A DNA stretch of 8,605 nucleotides from positions 1-8,605 of the forward strand of contig JAEYOJ010000018.1 of the NCBI GenBank assembly GCA_023411815.1, written 5' to 3'. Source of the DNA: Pseudomonadota bacterium (GTDB lineage Bacteria > Desulfobacterota > Desulfovibrionia > Desulfovibrionales > Desulfovibrionaceae). The position numbers and the translations under genes were made by a program. Within the stretch, counting starts at the first letter, position 1, and each line of letters begins with the position of its first letter. Shown here one piece after another: positions 1 to 7,389 of the stretch. The notes beneath the pieces were generated by a model. It worked only from the letters and a program-made list of their open reading frames with translations, was not told where the DNA came from and made no database searches.

Positions 1-430
1 AGATGCCGATGAGCACGGCCGCGGCGTAGACCGGGATGAACAAAAAGATGACCAGCCCGGCGAAGCCCTGGATGAAGCGGCTGTCAAAGCGCCGGCCCAG
101 GAGTTCGGGGAAGGTGTGGCTGTCGAGGGCGATGCCCATGCGCCGCGTGCGCCGGCCGAAGAAGACGAAGGCCGCGAATATCCCGATGAGAATGTTGGCG
201 AAGGTCAGCCAGAGCAGCGGAAAGCCGAACAGCGAGGCCACGCCGGAAAAGCCCACGATGGCCGAGGTGGAGATGAACGTGGCTCCATAGGACATGGCCA
301 TTATGAACGGGTTCATGCGCCGGCCGGCCAGCATGTAGTCCGCGGCCTCGCGCGTATGTTTCCAGCCCACGTAGCCCAGATAGAAGACCACCGCCAGGTA
401 GGCCAGCGAGACGAACAGCTTCACGCTCAT
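1..430 (-). CDS. Sodium:solute symporter (SSS family), N-terminal part, cut by window edge
   Basis: This is the first 143 codons of an inner-membrane sodium/solute co-transporter; the rest lies outside the window. Residues 4-22 form a first membrane helix. They are followed by a DYMLAGRRMNPF segment (31-42) and a helix with the GATFISTSAIVGFSG stretch (49-63), the usual N-terminal layout of SSS transporters (xDYFLAGR, then a Ser/Thr/Gly-rich unwound helix that takes part in sodium binding). Further hydrophobic segments lie at about 66-91 and 121-143. A soluble RRTRRMG loop follows at 93-99, with SHTFPELLGRRF at 104-115. The ATG is supported by GGAG (complement of 440-443) nine bases upstream and by a promoter at 471-498. 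The gene is divergent from cobT. The substrate cannot be told from this part; organic acids, amino acids or pantothenate are all possible for the family. Confidence 0.88.
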   Translation of the reverse strand, partial: MSVKLFVSLAYLAVVFYLGYVGWKHTREAADYMLAGRRMNPFIMAMSYGATFISTSAIVGFSGVASLFGFPLLWLTFANILIGIFAAFVFFGRRTRRMGIALDSHTFPELLGRRFDSRFIQGFAGLVIFLFIPVYAAAVLIGI

Positions 431-470
431 GCTGCAATGCTCCGGTAGAGTGTCATGACAGGGCCGCATC

Positions 471-498
471 GTTTTACCGCCTGGTCCATCCCTGTCAA
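471..498 (-). promoter_or_regulatory. Sigma70-type promoter for the symporter gene
   Basis: On the minus strand a perfect TTGACA (493-498) is followed after 16 bases by TAAAAC (471-476), four of six matches to TATAAT. A transcript would begin near 464 and leave a leader of about 34 bases before the ATG at 430. This is the best promoter match in this control region. It is a consensus match only. Confidence 0.45.
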
Positions 499-502
499 CC
501 GA

Positions 503-514
503 AGTCTATAGACT
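503..514. promoter_or_regulatory. Perfect 12-base palindrome, possible operator
   Basis: AGTCTATAGACT is its own reverse complement. It ends four bases upstream of the -35 box of the symporter promoter, a position suited to an activator or repressor site. A 12-base perfect palindrome is expected about twice per 8.6 kb by chance, so position rather than symmetry is the argument. No regulator is identified. Confidence 0.25.
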
Positions 515-561
515 AATCGAAGCTGTGCGCTCGGCCGAGGCGCTCCCCGCCTGCATCAAGC

Positions 562-574
562 GCGGATCATCCGC
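562..574. promoter_or_regulatory. 13-base inverted repeat upstream of the cobT promoter candidate
   Basis: GCGGAT and ATCCGC flank a single central C. The repeat ends five bases before the TTGACA at 580-585, so it could be a binding site acting on cobT transcription. It may also be chance in GC-rich DNA. Confidence 0.2.
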
Positions 575-579
575 CGATT

Positions 580-609
580 TTGACATGGACCTGTTGCTGG
601 ATGTGAAGT
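580..609 (+). promoter_or_regulatory. Weak promoter candidate for cobT
   Basis: A perfect TTGACA lies at 580-585, but the best -10 hexamer at workable spacing is TGAAGT (604-609, 18-base spacer, three of six matches). The leader would be about 50 bases. No cobalamin riboswitch features were found between here and cobT. Confidence 0.25.
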
Positions 610-668
610 ATCCAACAGCCTTTCCGCACTATTATCAGCGATACACAAAAGGGAAGGAAGTGATATGA
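585..668 (+). other. Possible 27-codon leader reading frame overlapping the cobT start
   Basis: An ATG at 585 opens 27 codons that end in a TGA (666-668) overlapping the cobT ATG (665-667) as ATGA, an arrangement typical of translational coupling. The same frame is open back to 459 without an earlier ATG. It encodes a stretch rich in aromatic residues (KYPTAFPHYYQRY). There is no Shine-Dalgarno sequence before the ATG and the product is not recognised, so this is probably fortuitous or a fossil. Confidence 0.15.
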
Positions 669-1729
669 GCGATCGCTTGCGACAGGCCCTGGCCGCCGTT
701 CGGCCGGTGGACACGAGCCTGGCCCCGCGCGGTCAGGCCCACCTGGACGACCTGACCAAGCCCAGAGGCAGCCTGGGACGGCTGGAGGAGGCCGCGCTGC
801 GGCTGTATCTCATCGCCGGCGGCTCCAGGCCCGGCGTGGACCCTGCGCGCATCTTCACCATCGCCGGCGATCATGGCGTGGCCGCCGAGGGCGTGAGCCT
901 CTTTCCGCAGGAAGTCTCGCGCCAGATGGTCCTCAATTTCGTCAACGGCGGCGCGGGCATCAACGTGTTGGCCCGCACGGCGGGCCTCGGCCTGAGCGTG
1001 GTGGACGCCGGCACCGCGGGCGGGACGTATCCCGAGCACCCGGCCCTGATCCAGCGCAAGGTCCGGTCCGGTACGGACAACCTGGCCGTGGGCCCGGCCA
1101 TGTCCATCGAGGACTGCACGCGCGCCCTGGAACTGGGCATCGAGCTGGCCCATATGGCCGCGGACGAGGGCTGCCGGGCCGTGGGCACCGGCGACATGGG
1201 CATCGCCAATACCACGCCCTCCACGGCCCTGTTCTGCGCCTACCTGGAACTGGACCCGGAAACGATCACCGGCCCAGGCACGGGCCTGGCGGCCGACGGG
1301 GTGCGCCGCAAGATCGAGGTCATCCGTCGCGGCCTTGCGGCCAACCAGGCTTCCGTGGCCTCGGGCGAGCCCCTGCGCATCCTGGCCGCGCTGGGCGGGC
1401 TGGAGATCGCGGCCCTGGCCGGCCTGATCATCGGCGCAGCCGGTCGGCGCATGGCCGTGGCCGTGGACGGCTTCATCTCCACGGCGGCCTATGTCTCGGC
1501 CTGGAAACTCTGCCCGGCCGTGGCCGACTACTGCTTCCTGAGCCACGCCTCGGCCGAGCCAGGCTACGCGCGCATCATGCAGACACTCAAGGCCGATCCG
1601 CTGCTGCACCTGGGCCTGCGCCTGGGCGAGGGCACGGGCGCGGCCATGGCCCTGTTCGTGCTGCGCTCGGCCGCCGCCATCTTCAACGAGATGGCCACGT
1701 TCTCGGGTGCGGGCGTGAGCAAGGCGTAG
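665..1729 (+). CDS. cobT: Nicotinate-nucleotide:dimethylbenzimidazole phosphoribosyltransferase CobT
   Basis: This cytoplasmic enzyme transfers phosphoribose from nicotinate mononucleotide to 5,6-dimethylbenzimidazole, giving alpha-ribazole phosphate for the lower loop of cobalamin (EC 2.4.2.21). The protein has 354 residues, the normal family length. Family motifs run in order: TKPRGSLGRLE (31-41), AGDHGV (67-72), NFVNGGAGIN (91-100), GTGDMGIANTTPST (174-187) and LRLGEGTGAAMAL (318-330). Glu322 in the last motif corresponds to the catalytic general base, Glu317 of the Salmonella enzyme. The ATG is preceded by GGGAAGGAAG (651-660), and no other in-frame start has such a site. The next gene on the same strand starts 66 bases downstream with no terminator between. 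No other cobalamin gene is in the window, and nothing in the sequence is truncated or odd. Confidence 0.96.
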   Translation: MSDRLRQALAAVRPVDTSLAPRGQAHLDDLTKPRGSLGRLEEAALRLYLIAGGSRPGVDPARIFTIAGDHGVAAEGVSLFPQEVSRQMVLNFVNGGAGINVLARTAGLGLSVVDAGTAGGTYPEHPALIQRKVRSGTDNLAVGPAMSIEDCTRALELGIELAHMAADEGCRAVGTGDMGIANTTPSTALFCAYLELDPETITGPGTGLAADGVRRKIEVIRRGLAANQASVASGEPLRILAALGGLEIAALAGLIIGAAGRRMAVAVDGFISTAAYVSAWKLCPAVADYCFLSHASAEPGYARIMQTLKADPLLHLGLRLGEGTGAAMALFVLRSAAAIFNEMATFSGAGVSKA

Positions 1730-1795
1730 TTCCTGGAAAGTGCCACCACTTCAACTTGTGCGTCTCCGCAGGTTCGTTCATCCGGAGGATCAGTC

Positions 1796-2167
1796 ATGAA
1801 CAAACAGAGCATAGGCATCGACCTTTCAATCAGCGATGCGCTGGGTCATGCCGTCATATGGATATTCTTCTCTTTGATAACCCTGGGCTTCGCCTTCATG
1901 TTCTATCCGTATGCCCTGGCCCGCTTTCTCATCAACAAGACATATCTCAAGGACGAGTCCGGCAAGCTGAGCAGCCGCTTCAACTGCTCGCTCGACTTCA
2001 CCGGCAACCTCGGCCACGCTCTTCTCTGGTTCCTGCTTTCCCTGGTGACCTTCGGTCTGGCCTACGTCATCTATGTCTACAGGGTGTGGGTCTATGCCAT
2101 CAACAAGACCAGCCTCGTACCGGTGGACCCGGGCACCCTGGGCTCGCATTATGGAGCCAAGGCCTGA
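1796..2167 (+). CDS. Small membrane protein with two tandem copies of a 37-residue unit
   Basis: A 123-residue protein of unknown function. Residues 15-51 and 71-107 are two ungapped copies of one unit offset by 56 residues. Both show LGHA, then W, SL(I/V)T, G, a hydrophobic-aromatic stretch and INKT-x-L at the end (46-49 and 102-105). Each unit gives one long or two short membrane segments, and the linker (52-70) is polar. There is no signal peptide. The SLITLG/SLVTFG pattern recalls small DUF898/YjgN-like membrane proteins, but I cannot assign a family with certainty. The start is well supported: GGAGG (1784-1788) lies seven bases before the ATG. It may be co-transcribed with cobT, although nothing links its function to cobalamin. 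It converges on the liv operon. Confidence 0.8.
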   Translation: MNKQSIGIDLSISDALGHAVIWIFFSLITLGFAFMFYPYALARFLINKTYLKDESGKLSSRFNCSLDFTGNLGHALLWFLLSLVTFGLAYVIYVYRVWVYAINKTSLVPVDPGTLGSHYGAKA

Positions 2168-2218
2168 TAGCGATGCTCTCCCGTCCGTCTTCTCGATTGA
2201 GCAATATGCATTTGAACT

Positions 2219-2241
2219 GAGAGAGGGCGCTGCCCTCTCTC
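2219..2241 (+). terminator. Hairpin downstream of the duplicated membrane protein gene
   Basis: A perfect 10-base-pair stem (2219-2228 with 2232-2241) closes a GCT loop 51 bases after the stop codon. No T-run follows, so it would be a weak intrinsic terminator or a 3'-end stabiliser. Its GGGC-loop-GCCC core resembles the hairpin elements at 2414-2438 and 8529-8551. Confidence 0.4.
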
Positions 2242-2273
2242 CGACTCTTGCAGCCGCACCTGCTGCGGACCAG

Positions 2274-2312
2274 GCATAAAACAACGAGGCGGCCGGTTTT
2301 CCGGCCGCCTCG
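2274..2312 (-). terminator. Rho-independent terminator of the liv operon
   Basis: A perfect 12-base-pair GC-rich stem (2285-2296 with 2301-2312) has a four-base loop. Read on the minus strand it is followed at once by TTGTTTTATGC (complement of 2274-2284), a proper T-rich tail. On the plus strand the tail is GAAATGTT, so termination in that direction would be weaker. It lies about 137 bases beyond the livF stop codon and ends the livKHMGF transcript. Confidence 0.75.
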
Positions 2313-2381
2313 AAATGTTGGGCTGCAAGGCCCTTTGGGCGAAACGTCGTCTTAAGCCATCCGCCGCCAAACTGCGCGGGT

Positions 2382-2438
2382 CCAGGGCGTCGTCACGCCC
2401 TGGTGGGTGGGGTCCGGGGAGGGCGACGCCCTCCCCGG
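2382..2438 (-). repeat. Two-hairpin GC-rich 3'-end element (copy 1)
   Basis: Directly after livF, on its transcribed strand, come two hairpins. The first is 2414-2438: an 11-base-pair stem around a three-base loop, followed by ACCCC. The second is 2382-2403: a 9-base-pair stem with a four-base loop, followed by ACCC. The first hairpin with its flank matches the element at 8529-8560 at 28 of 32 positions in the same orientation relative to the upstream gene. There is no T-run, so the element is likelier to stabilise or process the 3' end, or to be a dispersed repeat, than to act as a classic terminator. Confidence 0.6.
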
Positions 2439-2448
2439 TTCTTGTGCT

Positions 2449-3173
<725 letters not shown>

Positions 3174-3174
<1 letters not shown>

Positions 3175-3941
3175 TAGATCTCCGAATCGCCCAGGTAGGC
3201 CTTGATCACGGCGGGGTTCTGCTGGATTTCCGAGGGCGTTCCCTCGGCGATGGTCCGGCCGAAGTCGATGACCTTGATATATTCGCACAGGCTCATGACC
3301 ACGGTCATCTGGTGCTCGATCATCCATATGGTCAGCTTGAATTCCTTGTGAATCCAGCGGATGAGCTTGATGAGCCCGTCAACGTCGGCGGAGTTGAGGC
3401 CGGCCGCGGGTTCGTCCAGCAGCAGCAGGTCGGGCTGAACGGACAGGGCGCGGGCGATCTCCACGCGGCGCTGGAGGCCGTAGGGCAGGTTGTTGGGCCT
3501 CTCGTCGGCGTAGCGTTTCAGCTCGAGCTGCTCCAGTAGTTGCCAGGCGATGGAGTCGATCTTGCCTTCGGCGCGCTTGTAGCGCCTGGTGCGCAGGAAG
3601 CAGTCCAGCAGGTTGTAACCCATGCGGTAGTGCTGGGCGATGCGGATGTTGTCCAGCACGCTCAGCTCGTGCCACAGGCGGATGTTCTGGAAGGTGCGCG
3701 CTATGCCAAGGGCCGTGACCTTGTGGGGTTTGAGACCGCGGGTGTCCTTGCCCTTGAAGACCACGCCGCCCTGGCTGGGCTTGTAGAAGCCGCTGGTCAC
3801 GTTGAAGACAGTGGTCTTGCCCGCGCCGTTCGGGCCGATGAGGCCCATGAGCTCGCCGCCCTGGAAGGTCAGGTCGAAATCGGAAACGGCGGTCAGGCCT
3901 CCGAAGCGCATGGTCATGTTTTTCATTTCCAGCAGGGCCAT
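3174..3941 (-). CDS. livG: Branched-chain amino acid-type ABC transporter ATPase LivG
   Basis: The second ATPase of the importer, 255 residues, the normal LivG length. Walker A is GPNGAGKTT (36-44), the Q-loop glutamine is Gln85 in ARTFQNIRLW, Walker B is LLLLDEPAAGLN (172-183, Asp176/Glu177), and the switch histidine is His210. The signature motif is LPYGLQRR (152-159) instead of LSGGQ, the LivG-type variant. The insertion at about 106-130 (YRMGYNLL to GKID) and the C-terminal GTPSEIQQNPAVIKAYLG (234-251) are also typical of LivG. GAGGAG lies six bases before the ATG. The gene starts 18 bases after livM and overlaps livF by one base, so the ATPase pair is translated together. Confidence 0.95.
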
Positions 3942-3959
3942 GACAATCTCCTCGGGGGC

Positions 3960-5102
3960 TTACTTGAATTTATAGAACTTCCGCAGGCGCGGGAAAATGT
4001 CCGCCAGCTCGCGGTTGCCCATGATTCCCTCGGGCCGGAACTGCATGAGCAGGATGAGCAGGAGCGGGATGAGCACCCACTTCCAGACCTGGGAAATCTC
4101 GTAGCCCGCGGGCAGCACGTGGATCAGGTGCAGCACCTGGTCGATCCAGGGAATGACGAAGCGCAGGGCCTCCAGCAGCAGGGTGAACAGCACCGCGGAC
4201 AGGACCGCGCCGGTGATTGAGCCCATGCCGCCCAGGTAGACCATGACCATGGCCTCGGTGGACTTGAGGATGGTGAAGCTGCCGGGGTTCACGTAGCCGA
4301 GCACATGGGCGAACAGGCCGCCGGCAAGGCCGGCCAGGCCCGAAGAGAGCATGAAGGTCACGAGCTTTATCTTGTCCGTGTTCACGCTCATGATCTCGGC
4401 GGCCACCTCGTCCTGGCTGATGGCCATGACGCCCTTTCCGTAGGTCGAGGCCACATAGCGCCGGATGATCCAGACGGTGAAGACCGTGCAGATGAAGATC
4501 CAGATGACCATCCAGGGCAGGTCCGCGGTCTGGCTCATGGCGCTGGTCACGCGGCGCATGCCCATGAAGCCCCTGGCCCCGCCGATGGCGTCGATGTTCT
4601 CGATGGCGCTCTTGATGATGTAGAGGGCCGCGATGGTGATGATGGCCAGGTAGTCCCCGCGCGTGCGGAAGGAGGGGATGGCCACGATGAGCCCGGCCAA
4701 GGCGGCGGCCAGGGCGCCCACGAACAGGGCCAGCGGGAAGGCGTACACGGCCAGGCTCGGCGGCAGGAGCGCCGGGCCGAACTTGCTCTGCGTGAACAGG
4801 ATGACCGTGACTATCGAGGACACGTACGCGCCCACGGCCATGAAGCCGGCATGGCCGCAGGAGAATTCGCCCATGTTGCCGTTGATGAGGTTCAGGCTCG
4901 TGGACAGGATGATGTTGATGCCCATGAACATGAGCACCGTCTGCATGTAGAGGTTGAGTGCCCCGGTCATGCAGGCGGCCAGCAGGCCCACGAAGGCGAT
5001 GAGCAGGATGGCCGGGACGCTCAGGCTGCGCGGGTCGAAGCCCGTCGCGGTCGCGGTCGCGCCGGATCCGGCCGCCACGCCCGGATTGTTGCGGATTGCC
5101 AT
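3960..5102 (-). CDS. livM: Branched-chain amino acid-type ABC transporter permease LivM
   Basis: An inner-membrane permease subunit, 380 residues, that pairs with LivH to form the channel. LivM hallmarks are NLINGNMGEFSCGHAGFMAVG (71-91), FRTRGDYLAIITIA (145-158), the cytoplasmic ATPase-contact loop GKGVMAISQDEVAAEIMSVN (222-241), GLAGLAGGLFAH (255-266), YLGGMGSITGAV (289-300) and FRPEGIMG (355-362). About nine hydrophobic segments are seen. The first 28 residues are a hydrophilic Ala/Thr/Gly-rich tail ahead of the first helix, partly made by a GTCGCG hexamer repeated three times (5044-5061). The start has GGAGG and GGGGGAAG upstream, only 15 bases after the livH stop. No shorter start was preferred, but translation starting inside the tail cannot be excluded. 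Confidence 0.95.
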   Translation of the reverse strand: MAIRNNPGVAAGSGATATATGFDPRSLSVPAILLIAFVGLLAACMTGALNLYMQTVLMFMGINIILSTSLNLINGNMGEFSCGHAGFMAVGAYVSSIVTVILFTQSKFGPALLPPSLAVYAFPLALFVGALAAALAGLIVAIPSFRTRGDYLAIITIAALYIIKSAIENIDAIGGARGFMGMRRVTSAMSQTADLPWMVIWIFICTVFTVWIIRRYVASTYGKGVMAISQDEVAAEIMSVNTDKIKLVTFMLSSGLAGLAGGLFAHVLGYVNPGSFTILKSTEAMVMVYLGGMGSITGAVLSAVLFTLLLEALRFVIPWIDQVLHLIHVLPAGYEISQVWKWVLIPLLLILLMQFRPEGIMGNRELADIFPRLRKFYKFK

Positions 5103-5117
5103 GTGACTTCCCCCTCC

Positions 5118-6041
5118 CTAGATCTTGGTGGTCTTGGCCGTGCCGAACAGACCCGTTGGCTTCCAGGTCAGTATGACCAGGAGGATGGTGAAGCTGATGA
5201 GGTCGCGCATGGTGGAGGGGAATACGGCCACGACCATGATCTCCACGAATCCGAGCAGGAAGCCGCCGGCGAAGGCGCCCCGGATGTCTCCGATGCCGCC
5301 CACCACGGCGGCGATGAAGGCTTTCCAGCCCACCATGGCGCCCATGTAGGGCTCCAGAACCGGGTAGCTCATGGCGAAGAGCACCCCGGCCAGGCCGGCG
5401 AAGCCCGAGCCCAGGATGAAGGTGAAAACGATGATGTTGTCCACGGGGATGCCCATGAGCGGGATGGCGAATTTGTCCCAGGAGATGGCCCGCATGGCCA
5501 TGCCCATCTTGGTCTTGGTGACCACGAACTGGAGGAAGAGGAACACGATGATGGCGGCCAGGATGACGCCGATCTTCACGTTGGTCACCGTGAAAAAGCC
5601 GAAATCGTAGACCTGGGTCGGCACGAGCTGCGGAAAGCTGCGCCTGCTGGCCCCCAGGATGGCCAGGTTGCCGTTTTCGAGGATCAGGCCGCACATGAGC
5701 GCGGTGATGACCACGTACAGTCTGTGCGCGCCCTTGCGTCGCAAGGGCCTGTAGGCGATGCGTTCGAGCGTGACCCCCACGGCAGCGGTGAGGATCATGG
5801 TCAGCGGGATGGTCAGGGCGAGCACCACGGGGCCCGAGAGGCCGAAGTCGACGCCCAGGTTGCCCAGGAAGAACATGGAAACGCCCAGGCCGATGAAGGC
5901 CCCGACCATGAAGATGTCGCCATGGGCGAAATTGATGAGCATGAGCACGCCGTAGACCAGACAGTAGCCCAGGGCGATGAGCGAGTAGTAGCTTCCCCAC
6001 TGCAGGGCGTTGAGCACGTTCTGGAGCAGGCTTTCAAGCAC
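5118..6041 (-). CDS. livH: Branched-chain amino acid-type ABC transporter permease LivH
   Basis: An inner-membrane permease subunit, 307 residues, partner of LivM. Recognisable LivH blocks are LGYCLVYGVLMLINFAHGD (24-42), LERIAYRPLR (92-101), the cytoplasmic loop KMGMAMRAISWDKFAIPLMG (178-197), GSGFAGLAGVLFA (211-223), WKAFIAAVVGGIGDIRGAFA (239-258) and the C-terminal LTWKPTGLFG (291-300). About eight membrane segments are visible. The start codon is GTG (complement of 6039-6041), supported by AGAGGTGA ending a few bases upstream; the first in-frame ATG would lose the first conserved helix. It follows livK after 117 bases, which contain a strong hairpin, and precedes livM by 15 bases. Confidence 0.95.
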   Translation of the reverse strand: MLESLLQNVLNALQWGSYYSLIALGYCLVYGVLMLINFAHGDIFMVGAFIGLGVSMFFLGNLGVDFGLSGPVVLALTIPLTMILTAAVGVTLERIAYRPLRRKGAHRLYVVITALMCGLILENGNLAILGASRRSFPQLVPTQVYDFGFFTVTNVKIGVILAAIIVFLFLQFVVTKTKMGMAMRAISWDKFAIPLMGIPVDNIIVFTFILGSGFAGLAGVLFAMSYPVLEPYMGAMVGWKAFIAAVVGGIGDIRGAFAGGFLLGFVEIMVVAVFPSTMRDLISFTILLVILTWKPTGLFGTAKTTKI

Positions 6042-6108
6042 GGGTCACCTCTGGAATGGTTCGCGCGGCGTCCGCCCGCCGCGGGCCCGCGCCGCAAGGC
6101 ACGGCAAA

Positions 6109-6135
6109 GACCGGGGGAGCTCGGCTCCCCCGGTC
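6109..6135 (-). promoter_or_regulatory. Intra-operon stem-loop between livK and livH
   Basis: A perfect 12-base-pair GC-rich stem (6109-6120 with 6124-6135) around a three-base loop lies 23 bases after the livK stop. Read on the minus strand, only TTTGCCG follows, so it is a poor full terminator. Partial termination or protection of the livK 3' end from decay would give more binding protein than permease, as often found in ABC operons. The rest of the gap (6061-6100) is very GC-rich and holds the palindrome GCGGGCCCGC (6081-6090). Confidence 0.55.
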
Positions 6136-6158
6136 ATGGTCGCAATTGCCTGGTCCGC

Positions 6159-7343
6159 CTAGGGGGCAACGGACTTGAAGAACTCGAACTCGCCGGCGTC
6201 GTTGATCTTGACGATGACCGCGGACTTGACCGGGTCGCCCTGCGGGTCGAACCTCATGGAGCCGGTGATGCCGTCATAGGACGGGATGGCGGCCAGGGCG
6301 TCCTTCACGGCCACGCGGTCCTGGGCCAGGTTGCCGGTCAGCGGGGCGTTCTGGATGGCCTGGACCATCATGCCCAGGGCGTCCCAGGTCAGGGCGGCGA
6401 CGTCGTCGGGCACGTAGCCGTACTTGGCCTTGAAGGCGTCGATGAATTCCTTGGTCTTGCCCGTGGCGCCGGCGGCGGCGTAGTGCGTGGAGAAGTAGTA
6501 GCCCTTGCAGGCGTCGCCGCAAAGGGTCATGAGCTCGGCGGAGCCCCAGGAGTCGGAACCCATGATGGGCTTCTTCCAGCCCAACTCCTTGGCCTGCTTC
6601 ACGATGAGGGCGACCTCGGAGTAGTACTGGGGCGTGAACAGCACGTCGGCGCCGGAGCGGATGATCTTGGTCAGCTGGGCGCTGAAGTCCTGGTCCTTGG
6701 TGGTGAAGGATTCATAGGCCACCACGGAGCCGGGGCCGTGGATCTCTTCCCAGGCGGCCTTGAAGAACTCGGCCAGACCCTTGGGATAGTCGCTGGCGAT
6801 GTCGAAGAGCACCGCGGCCTTCTTGGCGCCGAACTCCTCGGTGGCGAACTTGGCGGCGACCGGACCCTGGAAGGGGTCCAGGAAGCAGGCGCGGAACACG
6901 AAGGGACGGTCGAGCGTCGTGGCCGGGTTGGTGGACCAGGGCGCGATCATGGGCGTCTGGTTGGCGTCGGCCACTTCGCCGCCGGGAACGGCCTGCTTGG
7001 AGGACATGGGGCCGATGATGCCCAGGGCCTTGTCCTGCTCGATGAGCTTGAGCTGGGCGTTGACCGCGGACTCGGCCTTGGACTCGTTGTCCTCGTAGAC
7101 GAACTTGAGGGTGTAGGGCTTGCCGGCGATGTCGATCTTGCCGCCGATCTGGGCAAGATACATTTCGGCCGCCTGCCGCGAGGACTCGCCCACCTTGGGA
7201 ATGTCGCCCGTCAGCGGAATGTTGAAGCCGATGACGATGTTTCCTCCGCCCTGCGCGGCCGGCTTCTGGTCGCCGCCGCAACCGGCGGTCAGGAGCAGTC
7301 CGAACGCGAACACGATCGCAAGCAGAAGACCGCTTCTCTTCAT
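6159..7343 (-). CDS. livK: Branched-chain amino acid-type substrate-binding lipoprotein LivK
   Basis: The extracytoplasmic receptor of the importer, type I periplasmic-binding fold, 394 residues. Residues 1-21 are a lipoprotein signal (MKRSGLLLAIVF...LLTAG) with Cys22 as the likely lipidated residue. A Gly/Gln/Ala-rich linker follows (23-34), and the mature domain begins at NIVIGFNIPLTGD (35-47). Family blocks are VYEDNESKAESAVNAQLKLI (82-101), IIGPMSSKQAVPGGEVA (109-125), MIAPWSTNPATT (132-143) and GSDSWGS (262-268). Cys275 and Cys279 could form a disulfide. The frame is open to 7529, but the ATG at 7343 is chosen for the signal peptide and the GGGGAGG site 4-5 bases before it. It is the first gene of the operon. 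The exact substrate is uncertain: branched-chain amino acids are most likely, with related amides or other amino acids possible. Confidence 0.94.
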   Translation of the reverse strand: MKRSGLLLAIVFAFGLLLTAGCGGDQKPAAQGGGNIVIGFNIPLTGDIPKVGESSRQAAEMYLAQIGGKIDIAGKPYTLKFVYEDNESKAESAVNAQLKLIEQDKALGIIGPMSSKQAVPGGEVADANQTPMIAPWSTNPATTLDRPFVFRACFLDPFQGPVAAKFATEEFGAKKAAVLFDIASDYPKGLAEFFKAAWEEIHGPGSVVAYESFTTKDQDFSAQLTKIIRSGADVLFTPQYYSEVALIVKQAKELGWKKPIMGSDSWGSAELMTLCGDACKGYYFSTHYAAAGATGKTKEFIDAFKAKYGYVPDDVAALTWDALGMMVQAIQNAPLTGNLAQDRVAVKDALAAIPSYDGITGSMRFDPQGDPVKSAVIVKINDAGEFEFFKSVAP

Positions 7344-7389
7344 GGTACCTCCCCGAAGAATGTAAGTGGTGCTGCATTGAGGCTTGGTT

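Noticed and set aside
431..664. Cobalamin riboswitch upstream of cobT
   Set aside because: No B12-box-like sequence or multi-stem layout was seen, and the region is largely taken up by divergent promoter elements.
3175..3327. N-terminal extension of LivF into livG
   Set aside because: The extra residues are a frame shadow of livG. The TAATG junction and the normal LivF N-terminus fix the start at 3174.
3970..6000. Minus-strand frame of 676 codons crossing livM and livH
   Set aside because: It is out of frame with two well-supported permease genes and rich in Arg, His, Gly and Pro, typical of an out-of-frame GC-rich shadow.
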